A DNA stretch of 9,270 nucleotides, from assembly GCF_004358205.1 (NCBI RefSeq), contig NZ_SMYO01000047.1, positions 1-9,270 of the forward strand, read 5' to 3'. The position numbers and the translations under genes were made by a program. The notes beneath the pieces were generated by a model. That model did no database searches and was not told the origin of the DNA. It saw only the letters and a list, made by a program, of their open reading frames with translations. This stretch comes from Bacillus salipaludis. GTDB lineage: Bacteria > Bacillota > Bacilli > Bacillales_B > DSM-18226. Shown piece by piece: positions 1 to 4,762 of this stretch (positions are counted from its first letter, which is position 1; each line of letters opens with the position of its first letter).

Positions 1-137
1 CTCGGAGATGGACTTTCACCATCTGGGATTCAGTATCATCATCATCAACCAGTCGTTTCACCGAGATGACGTCTCTGTCAGATAATGAAAAGAAGAGTGT
101 CGACTAGATCAACACTCCATGCGACTGCCCGTCGCAC
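1..137 (-). mobile_element. 5' portion of a probable bacterial group II intron (class C-like), truncated by the window edge
   Basis: Read on the minus strand, the element starts at 137 with GTGCG, the consensus 5' end of group II introns. The first bases form a hairpin (131-137 with 119-125, loop GGGCA). A second stem pairs 95-103 with 109-117, with one G-U pair. A third, 6-11 with 19-24, carries the GGTGAAAGTCC-like motif seen in domain I of many bacterial group II introns. The 5' boundary lies exactly after the U-run of a rho-independent terminator, the typical target of class C introns. The reverse transcriptase/maturase and domains V-VI would lie beyond the left edge and cannot be seen, so mobility and completeness are unknown. 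The class assignment is inferred from the insertion site and RNA-like folding. An unrelated structured repeat remains possible. Confidence 0.6.
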
Positions 138-163
138 AAAAAGAGCCGCGGTTACGACTCTTT
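138..163 (-). terminator. Rho-independent terminator used as the intron 5' exon
   Basis: On the minus strand, an 8-bp stem (155-162 with 141-148, one G-U pair) closes a 6-nt loop. It is followed by a run of five U (142 down to 138) that abuts the first intron base at 137. The gene it once served is not evident: nothing coding is recognisable on the minus strand just upstream (164-420). Confidence 0.7.
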
Positions 164-422
164 GATTCGCTAAAGCATTCGTTGAACATGAAGGCTTCAT
201 ATCGTGTATGATCAATCCTGTATTATTTACTTTTTCAAAATTGTAAATTATTTCTCCAAAAGGTAAACCCCTTAATCAATTATTCCCATTGGCACCTGGC
301 ACCGCATTATTGGACAAATATTTATTTACAGAAAACATTTACTAAAAAGCCCTCATGAAATATCAATACCTATATTGTACCTATTAGAAATCCTGACAGT
401 GTCGCTTTAAATGTAAAGATTT
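164..422. other. Non-coding stretch between the intron target and the hrtBA promoter
   Basis: No supported gene. The stretch is AT-rich. It contains a 13-bp near-palindrome ATGAAGGCTTCAT at 188-200 and, near 288-302, a doubled GGCACC motif followed by TTGGACAAAT. The latter has the look of a small dispersed Bacillus repeat, but that is an impression and not a match I can prove. No ribosome site with a sensible open frame was found on either strand. Confidence 0.5.
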
Positions 423-453
423 GTTCATCCTCTGTTCATATAGGAGGTATATT
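423..453 (+). promoter_or_regulatory. HssR-like direct-repeat operator and -10 box of the hrtBA promoter
   Basis: Two half-sites, GTTCATCCT (423-431) and GTTCATATA (434-442), are separated by 2 nt, giving an 11-bp period. The S. aureus hrtAB promoter has the HssR direct repeat GTTCATATT, two bases, GTTCATATT (established knowledge); the sites here match at 7 of 9 and 8 of 9 positions. A TATATT -10 candidate (448-453) lies 5 nt downstream. The normal -35 position falls inside the repeat and has no good TTGACA, as expected for a promoter activated by an OmpR-class response regulator. Transcription would start near 460, about 28 nt before the hrtB start codon. The hssRS genes are not in the window. 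Confidence 0.65.
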
Positions 454-488
454 CTAAGTTTGTAAAAAAGAGATTGGAGGAATGAATT

Positions 489-1523
489 GTGATCCTTTCG
501 TGGAAAGAAATGAAGAAAAATAAAGTAAGATTTTTGATATTAGGTTCAATTGTTTTTCTTGTTAGTTTACTAACTTTTATTATTTCTGGTTTGGCAAATG
601 GATTATCACAAGACAATGCTGCATTAATTAAAGATTTACCACAAGGACAATTTTATATGACTAAAGATGCAGAGAAAACGTATAACCTGTCAAAAATAGA
701 TCGCAGTATCCAGAATAAAATATTAAACAAACAAAAAGATGCTGTAGCATTTTCTATTCAAATGGGTTTTCTAAATGATAAGGATGATAAACAACAAAGT
801 GTTGCCTTTGTTACATCTACCGGTTCAAAGTTATTTAAAAATGTTAAACACGAAGAAATTATTTTAGATAGCTCCTTAAAAGATAAAGGTATAAAAGTTG
901 GAGATACCTTAACGAATAATCAATTTAGTGGCAAGTTTATTGTAAAAGGTTTTGTTGATCAAAAAAAATATAGTCATGTCCCTGTTGCTTATATCAATAT
1001 GGAAGATTACAAACAAATTTACAAGGTCAAAGAAATGCAATTAGTTTTCATCCCAGGAGGAGATTCTTCACAAGAATTCACTGGATTACAATCATTTTCA
1101 CAGAAAGATTTTCTCAATACGATTCCAAGTTATAACGCAGAACAAATGTCTTTAAATATGATTGTTTGGTTTTTAGTGATCATTAGTGGAATGTTATTTG
1201 CAATCTTCTTCTATATGATGAACGTTCAAAAGATTGGTTTATACGGTATTTTAAAAGCAATTGGTGTAAAAACAAGTGATTTATTCAAAATGATGTGGAC
1301 ACAGATGATTTTTATTACAGTCATTTCACTAGCTATGTCTATTGCACTCAGTCAAGTCTTTAATATGATTGCACCTAAAGGAATGCCTTTTCATTTAACT
1401 TTTGAAACAACAGCTCAATTGTCTATCGTCTTTCTCGTTATCGGCTTTATTGGAGCGACACTCTCAGGTATACAAATAAAGAAAGTTGAACCATTACAAG
1501 CAATACAACAAGGAGAGGTTTAA
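489..1523 (+). CDS. hrtB: Heme-efflux ABC transporter permease HrtB (FtsX/MacB-type)
   Basis: Membrane subunit of a HrtBA-type exporter that protects against excess heme. The 344-residue product has the MacB/FtsX layout: one N-terminal membrane helix (about 14-36), a large extracytoplasmic domain (about 40-220), then three helices (about 224-244, 272-292, 309-328) and a basic cytoplasmic tail. The segments FFYMMNVQKIGLYGILKAIG and GMPF, and the tail KKVEPLQAI, resemble staphylococcal HrtB (about 351 aa) as I remember it; the mid-domain DSSLKDKGIKVGDTL and SHVPVAYIN do so as well. GTG at 489 is chosen because TTGGAGG ends 8 nt upstream; the ATG at 510 has no such site. It lies just upstream of hrtA with a 1-nt gap, in one operon behind an HssR-like operator. 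Base composition is visibly AT-richer than in the serine genes further right. A related bacteriocin or peptide exporter is the main alternative. Confidence 0.8.
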   Translation: MILSWKEMKKNKVRFLILGSIVFLVSLLTFIISGLANGLSQDNAALIKDLPQGQFYMTKDAEKTYNLSKIDRSIQNKILNKQKDAVAFSIQMGFLNDKDDKQQSVAFVTSTGSKLFKNVKHEEIILDSSLKDKGIKVGDTLTNNQFSGKFIVKGFVDQKKYSHVPVAYINMEDYKQIYKVKEMQLVFIPGGDSSQEFTGLQSFSQKDFLNTIPSYNAEQMSLNMIVWFLVIISGMLFAIFFYMMNVQKIGLYGILKAIGVKTSDLFKMMWTQMIFITVISLAMSIALSQVFNMIAPKGMPFHLTFETTAQLSIVFLVIGFIGATLSGIQIKKVEPLQAIQQGEV

Positions 1524-1524
1524 T

Positions 1525-2211
1525 ATGACAATATTTACGATTGATGAAGTTAGAAAAACATTTACGAATGGGGAAGTAAAAGAAGAAATATTAAAAGGAA
1601 TTAATCTTTCTCTAAAAGAAGGCGAAGTCACAGCATTAGTGGGTGCATCAGGATCTGGTAAAAGCACACTTCTTACAATCGCTGCAGGGCTTCAACCTGC
1701 CTCAAATGGACAAATCATATTTGAAGGAAAAAATATGACGACAATGAGTGCAGAACAAATCCGAAAAGTACGAGCAAATAAATTTGGTTTTGTCTTTCAA
1801 TTTGCACACCTTGTTCCTTTTCTAACAGTCGAAGAACAATTAATGCTAATGCTTGATGTTTCTGAATCAACATTAAGCAAACAAGCAAGAATAGCAGAAG
1901 CTAATACCATTCTACAATTAGTTGGAATGGACCATCGAAAAAAAGCTTATCCGTCTTCATTGTCAGGTGGGGAGAAACAACGGGTTGCCATTGCTCGTGC
2001 AATGATTCATAAACCTAAAGTTCTCTTCGCAGACGAACCAACTGCAAGTCTAGATTCAAAAAGATCTAAAGATATTATGATATTAATAAGAGATTTAACC
2101 AAAACGTTAAATATTACTACCTTAATGGTTACGCATGACGAAGAAATGCTTTCTTACGCGGATCATATAATTAAAATGAGCGATGGTCTAATTTTACAGA
2201 ACGAAGATTAA
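1525..2211 (+). CDS. hrtA: Heme-efflux ABC transporter ATP-binding protein HrtA
   Basis: Cytoplasmic ATPase that powers HrtB. The 228-residue product shows every ABC landmark: Walker A GASGSGKST (40-48), Q-loop Gln92, signature LSGGEKQR (146-153), Walker B VLFADE (166-171), D-loop SLD (175-177) and switch His204. Length matches HrtA/LolD/MacB-type ATPases (about 220-230 aa). ATG at 1525 is chosen because AGGAGAGG (1511-1518) precedes it by 6 nt. The same frame is open upstream to 1486, but that part lies inside hrtB and has no ribosome site of its own. The start follows the hrtB stop by one base, so the two genes are very likely translationally coupled. Identity as HrtA rests on the partner permease and the HssR-like operator, since the ATPase alone would only be called an ABC transporter ATPase. 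Confidence 0.8.
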   Translation: MTIFTIDEVRKTFTNGEVKEEILKGINLSLKEGEVTALVGASGSGKSTLLTIAAGLQPASNGQIIFEGKNMTTMSAEQIRKVRANKFGFVFQFAHLVPFLTVEEQLMLMLDVSESTLSKQARIAEANTILQLVGMDHRKKAYPSSLSGGEKQRVAIARAMIHKPKVLFADEPTASLDSKRSKDIMILIRDLTKTLNITTLMVTHDEEMLSYADHIIKMSDGLILQNED

Positions 2212-2276
2212 TCCTGGAGCTTCAGGGGAAGAATTGAAGTCACGCTTATTAATATTTGGCTGTGGTAAAGAACAAT

Positions 2277-2411
2277 GTTGATTGGAGCGGAAGGTGCGAG
2301 ACTCCTCGAAAATGCTATCGCATTTTCTTCGTGCGTGAGCGTAATCAAGGATGTAATTCAATGTCCTGCGGGAGCAGCGGGACAGGTGAGCATCCTGGAG
2401 CGGAAATCAAC
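2277..2411. repeat. 135-bp dispersed Bacillus-type intergenic repeat with an internal hairpin insertion
   Basis: The element is bounded by inverted ends GTTGATT (2277-2283) and AATCAAC (2405-2411). Inside these, GGAGCGGAA occurs in direct orientation near both ends (2284-2292, 2397-2405). The GC-rich core (gcgagactcct, then cctgcgggagcagcgggaca, then ggtgagcatcctgg) resembles a repeat found many times in Bacillus intergenic regions, from memory. About 55 bp (2307-2363) interrupts the core between two copies of TCCT/CCT. This insert contains a perfect 8-bp hairpin, GAAAATGC (2308-2315) with GCATTTTC (2320-2327), loop TATC. No protein is encoded. It lies between the hrtA stop codon and the operon terminator, so it would be transcribed as part of the hrtBA 3' untranslated region. 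Confidence 0.65.
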
Positions 2412-2445
2412 AACTACGTTTAACAGAGCTTAATATTTAGTAACC

Positions 2446-2475
2446 AGCCTGCCGTATAGCGACGGGCTATTTTTT
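2446..2475 (+). terminator. Rho-independent terminator of the hrtBA operon
   Basis: A GC-rich stem pairs 2446-2454 with 2460-2468, with one G-U pair and one C-A mismatch, around a 5-nt loop. It is followed by ATTTTTT (2469-2475). It lies about 235 bp beyond the hrtA stop codon, after the dispersed repeat, and points in the direction of hrtBA. Confidence 0.8.
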
Positions 2476-2496
2476 ATATACCAGCTTAAAAATAAG

Positions 2497-2538
2497 TTAA
2501 AAAGCGACAGCTCTTGATGAGCAATCGCTACTTTTTAA
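2497..2538 (-). terminator. Two-tiered hairpin terminator of the decayed permease gene
   Basis: AGCGA (2503-2507) pairs with TCGCT (2525-2529), and an inner stem pairs GCTC with GAGC around TTGA. The flanking A-run and T-run extend the pairing, so it could work on either strand. On the minus strand it gives a stem followed by UUUUUAA, immediately after the stop codon (2535-2537) of the permease relic, which is the natural reading. Confidence 0.6.
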
Positions 2539-2672
2539 GTAAATAACAAATGAGCAGAAAAAATTACTGTCGTAACTGTGATGATATTAAATACTGTAGA
2601 CATTAAAACTGCATGTGCGGCATATTCAGCGGTAATCATAAACAGGGTTCCAGCGGTAACCTCCGTCAACAA
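2535..2672 (-). pseudogene. 3' relic of a probable AEC-type (auxin efflux carrier/malate permease family) transporter
   Basis: On the minus strand a 45-codon open stretch ends in TAA at 2535-2537 and is cut off upstream by an in-frame stop (2673-2675). Its translation is a hydrophobic, helix-forming tail (AGTLFMITAEY, then AHAVLMSTVFNIITV). The pattern, a small-residue motif, an AEY-type turn, then a Ser-Thr helix running into I-T-V/P, is like the last two helices of AEC family carriers. No start codon, ribosome site or upstream helices remain. A terminator hairpin directly at its stop codon supports it being the true 3' end of a former gene. The family call is weak and could be another small-residue-rich permease; the status as a remnant is firmer. 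Confidence 0.4.
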
Positions 2673-2786
2673 TTACCTTCTGCAATCAATTCATCAAAGT
2701 TGCACATTAATTTTCTTATAACAAAGTGCACTAATCAATCTGAAAATACATATAAATGCCTATAAAGTTTTTAATGACTATGTAGC
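2673..2786. other. AT-rich spacer upstream of the cysteine hydrolase gene
   Basis: No gene supported. A partial inverted repeat (TGCAC 2701-2705 with GTGCA 2726-2730) flanks an AT-rich centre. No convincing -35/-10 pair was found for the downstream gene, although TATAAA at 2761-2766 is a possible lone -10. A 12-codon stretch on the minus strand (around 2663-2700) has protein-like composition, but it ends in a stop and cannot be assigned. Confidence 0.4.
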
Positions 2787-2799
2787 TTGTACGGTACAA
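2787..2799. promoter_or_regulatory. Palindromic operator-like site TTGTAC-G-GTACAA
   Basis: A perfect 13-bp inverted repeat (6-bp arms, 1-bp centre) lies 30 nt before the start codon of the cysteine hydrolase gene. The TTGT...ACAA form is typical of small dimeric repressors; GntR/FadR-type operators often have a GT...AC core. No regulator gene is adjacent, so the binding protein is unknown. Confidence 0.4.
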
Positions 2800-2829
2800 C
2801 TGTCGTGTCGATGCTGAACTTCTTTAAAA

Positions 2830-3531
2830 ATGAAATTCTCCATTTTATACGAACAGTTGAAAATATTTCCGCAAGCTTGTGTTGAGAGTGAGGTAAGTAT
2901 TTTGCCGTTTAAACCACATCCCAATAATACTGCGATTGTAATTACAGACCCGCAAAATGATTTTATGAGTCCCGGAGGCAGAGGTTATCATCTAACAAAA
3001 GATAATATTGAAAAATACAACACTATACAAAACCTCGAGCTATTAATGAGAACTGCACTGAATAAAGGATATCAGCTTTTCATATCCCCCCATTATTTAT
3101 ACCCTCATGATTATGGCTGGCAATTTACAGGAAATGAACAAAATATGTTATTAGGCCTTAAAATGTACGAAAAAGCAAATGCGTATACACCACCGTCTGT
3201 AGGAGCTGATTTCGTTCATTCTTTCAAACCTTATATTTTTCATAGGAGAACCATCGTTTCCACTCCACACAAGGTTGCTAGCCCACAAACAAATGACTTG
3301 GTATACCAGTTACGGCAACATAGAAAAGAGAGGACGATTATTGCAGGGGTGCTTTCCAACATTTGTGTAGAGTCCCATATGAGGCATTTAATCGAAAATG
3401 GGTTTGAAACAGCTATTGTATATGATGCCACTGCAACGATAAGTGAAAAAGATTTTCAAGCAGCCGTTACCAATTATAAAGCCTTTGCCAGTGCTACTTG
3501 GACGACACAGGAAGCAATTTCAAACTTATAA
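2830..3531 (+). CDS. Isochorismatase-family cysteine hydrolase
   Basis: Predicted cytosolic alpha/beta hydrolase of the isochorismatase/nicotinamidase superfamily. The substrate cannot be assigned. Of the 233 residues, about 33-230 form the domain. VITDPQNDF places the catalytic Asp at residue 40, SPHKV the likely Lys at 148, and GVLSNICVESH the nucleophilic Cys at 179, so the D-K-C triad appears complete. The motif SPHYLYPHDYGW (86-97) and the end NYKAFASATWTT mark a subfamily of generic cysteine hydrolases rather than DhbB, PncA or biuret hydrolases. The first 30 or so residues are an extension before the usual start of the fold. ATG at 2830 has no recognisable ribosome site (upstream AACTTCTTTAAAA), so the true start is uncertain and expression may be low. 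The gene stands alone, behind a palindromic site and after a decayed gene. Confidence 0.8.
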   Translation: MKFSILYEQLKIFPQACVESEVSILPFKPHPNNTAIVITDPQNDFMSPGGRGYHLTKDNIEKYNTIQNLELLMRTALNKGYQLFISPHYLYPHDYGWQFTGNEQNMLLGLKMYEKANAYTPPSVGADFVHSFKPYIFHRRTIVSTPHKVASPQTNDLVYQLRQHRKERTIIAGVLSNICVESHMRHLIENGFETAIVYDATATISEKDFQAAVTNYKAFASATWTTQEAISNL

Positions 3532-3627
3532 AATAGTATGCTCAATGGTAATTTCATATAAAACTTGCCCGTACAGTCCCTAAGTTGGTGGCTTGGTCAG
3601 AATAAGGGCTTGGAATAACGTATGGCT

Positions 3628-3690
3628 TTAAGAGCGCAAAACCCCCTTCAATCTTGTTTGGAGGGGTAATTCTTGCAAAGATGAAACCAT
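3628..3690 (-). other. Possible 20-codon peptide or repeat-derived frame just after the YCII-family gene
   Basis: On the minus strand, ATG at 3690 opens a 20-codon frame beginning MVSSLQELPL and ending in TAA at 3628-3630. It starts 12 nt after the stop codon of the YCII-family gene and runs through its terminator hairpin. A second frame on the same strand (3557-3697, 47 codons, stop-free, containing KPYVIPSPYSDQ) also reads like protein but has no start codon. Two protein-like frames over one stretch fit a dispersed structured repeat better than a gene. I report it as a described stretch and do not claim a function. Confidence 0.25.
3638..3667 (-). terminator. Rho-independent terminator of the YCII-family gene
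   Basis: A 9-bp stem (CCCCTTCAA 3643-3651 with TTGGAGGGG 3658-3666, one G-U pair) closes a 6-nt loop. On the minus strand it is followed by GUUUU (3642 down to 3638). It lies about 40 bp after the YCII-family stop codon. It also faces the end of the cysteine hydrolase gene, but on the plus strand the following bases (TAATTCTT) are a weaker U-tract. Confidence 0.75.
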
Positions 3691-3702
3691 AACGATTTCA
3701 CC

Positions 3703-4002
3703 CTAGCGCCCTTCCATTACTCCGACTTTAAAAGGATGTAATTCCACATCCATGACTCCGGTTTGAACAGCAGGGTCGTTTTCAAAAAATTTTTGAGCGT
3801 CTTCCGCAGATTCCGCTTTATAGATAATGATCCCATAAGCCCCATCTAAACATGGGCCAGATAAAACCACTTTACCTTCCGCGTACATCTGCCTAACGTA
3901 TTCAAGGTGTTTTCCCATTATTGCCTTTTCCTCAGGAGTCATTGTTGCTAGCCAATTCTCCCGTTTTGCCTTGCCAATCGCCAAGAACTCAAGTTGTTCC
4001 AT
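3703..4002 (-). CDS. YCII-family protein (YciI-like)
   Basis: Small cytosolic protein of 99 residues with the YCII fold, a dimeric alpha/beta (ferredoxin-like) domain. The biochemical role of most family members is unknown. Family hallmarks are visible: His32 in the helix KAIMGKHLEYVRQMYAEG, the strand end SGP (48-50), the strand YGIIIYKA, and the END-P motif with Asp76-Pro77. The conserved His-Asp pair is thought to form an acid-base site in this family. The length is normal. A TTG codon at 4008 is open in frame, but AGGAGT (4011-4016) lies 8 nt before the ATG at 4002 and only 2 nt before the TTG, so ATG is chosen. The gene is divergent from the yabR-like gene with 162 bp between the starts, and has its own terminator, so it is likely monocistronic. 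Confidence 0.85.
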   Translation of the reverse strand: MEQLEFLAIGKAKRENWLATMTPEEKAIMGKHLEYVRQMYAEGKVVLSGPCLDGAYGIIIYKAESAEDAQKFFENDPAVQTGVMDVELHPFKVGVMEGR

Positions 4003-4041
4003 TTTCAACCACTCCTCAGTTGTCCTTTAATCAATCTATTT

Positions 4042-4058
4042 TTCCACAATAAATGGAA
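4042..4058. promoter_or_regulatory. Short inverted repeat TTCCA-N7-TGGAA in the divergent intergenic region
   Basis: Perfect 5-bp arms separated by 7 bp lie 40 bp upstream of the YCII-family start codon. This is a possible operator or chance palindrome. No good -35/-10 pair for the YCII gene could be picked out around it. Confidence 0.25.
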
Positions 4059-4119
4059 TGGATACCTGAAAAATTTTGCCCAGGAACAACTTCAGAAGAT
4101 ATTTACCTCTTCAAGAATA

Positions 4120-4140
4120 TGTTATAATAAAACTTATAAC
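4120..4140 (+). promoter_or_regulatory. Extended -10 promoter of the yabR-like gene, inside a perfect inverted repeat
   Basis: TGTTATAAT (4120-4128) is an extended -10 element with a perfect TATAAT. The -35 region is poor (TATTTA at 4100-4105 with a 17-bp spacer), as is common for extended -10 promoters. GTTATAA (4121-4127) and TTATAAC (4134-4140) form a perfect 7-bp inverted repeat with a 6-bp centre over the -10 and the expected start of transcription near 4135. A protein bound there would block initiation; this is an inference. Confidence 0.55.
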
Positions 4141-4164
4141 AGTATTGGGAGGAACATTATTTTT

Positions 4165-4617
4165 ATGTCAGTCGAAATAGGCAGCAAAGTACAAGGTAAA
4201 GTAACAGGCATCACTAATTTTGGAGCATTCGTAGACTTACCAGATGGATCAACAGGTCTTGTGCATATCAGTGAAGTTGCGGATAGCTATGTAAAAGATA
4301 TAAATGACCATCTCAAGGTAGGAGACCAGGTTGAAGTAAAAGTGATTAGTATGAAAGACGGAAAAACTTCCTTGTCCATAAAAAAAGCGATAGATAGACC
4401 TGAAGGACAAACCTCTTCTTATTCACAACAACGCCCACCACGCTCGGGCAGAGGTGATAACCGTTCCAAAGACTTCCGTCCAAAAGGTCAATTCAAACCA
4501 AAAGAAAGTTTTGAAGATAAAATGGCTCGTTTTTTAAAGACGAGTGAAGAGAATTTGTCTACCCTTAAACGAAACACTGGAGCAAAACAGGGCGGTAGAG
4601 GCGGAAGACGAGGATAA
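4165..4617 (+). CDS. yabR: YabR-like S1-domain RNA-binding protein
   Basis: Cytosolic RNA-binding protein with one S1 (OB-fold) domain at residues 1-74 and a basic, low-complexity tail. The domain reads almost like B. subtilis YabR: GSKVQGKVTGITNFGAFVDL (7-26), GSTGLVHISEVAD (28-40) and VKDINDHLKVGDQVEVKV (43-60). The tail has Arg/Gly/Gln-rich stretches (86-112), a conserved block PKESFEDKM (112-120) and FLKTSEENLSTLKRNT, and ends GGRGGRRG. At 150 aa it is longer than the B. subtilis protein (about 128 aa), mainly through the linker. The frame is open back to 3994, but ATG at 4165 begins the conserved domain and has GGGAGGA (4148-4153) upstream. yabR normally sits between divIC and spoIIE; here it is alone, so it may be relocated or a second copy. 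Confidence 0.85.
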   Translation: MSVEIGSKVQGKVTGITNFGAFVDLPDGSTGLVHISEVADSYVKDINDHLKVGDQVEVKVISMKDGKTSLSIKKAIDRPEGQTSSYSQQRPPRSGRGDNRSKDFRPKGQFKPKESFEDKMARFLKTSEENLSTLKRNTGAKQGGRGGRRG

Positions 4618-4646
4618 TAATCAGTCTTTTTCTTCATTGAAATTAA

Positions 4647-4684
4647 TGAAAGCTATTTTCTCTCTAAGTAGAAAATAGCTTTCA
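4647..4684. terminator. Long shared hairpin between the convergent yabR-like and serine dehydratase genes
   Basis: A perfect 15-bp inverted repeat (4647-4661 with 4670-4684) closes an 8-nt loop. It lies 30 bp after the yabR stop codon and about 80 bp after the serine dehydratase stop codon on the opposite strand. There is no clean T-run on either side, so it may act as a weak bidirectional terminator or a 3'-end stabiliser. Confidence 0.55.
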
Positions 4685-4762
4685 CTCCATTCCAGTAGCT
4701 GCACCTGTTATTATTATTTTACCTCGTTCAATTCGATATACCCTTCATTACAGTCCTCATCC

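Noticed and set aside
442..447. AGGAGG that might be a ribosome site for a leader peptide
   Set aside because: No start codon with an open frame follows at a suitable distance (a TTG is followed at once by TAA), and it lies upstream of the expected transcription start.
425..616. Minus-strand open frame of 63 codons over the hrtB promoter and 5' end
   Set aside because: It overlaps the HssR-like operator and the hrtB start, has no ribosome site and no recognisable domain.
1486..1524. Upstream extension of the ATPase frame
   Set aside because: It lies inside hrtB, has no ribosome site, and ABC homology begins only after the ATG at 1525, which has a strong AGGAGAGG.
3994..4164. 57-codon N-terminal extension of the yabR-like protein
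   Set aside because: It covers the divergent promoter region with a perfect TATAAT and shows no S1 homology; the ATG at 4165 has a ribosome site and matches the family start.
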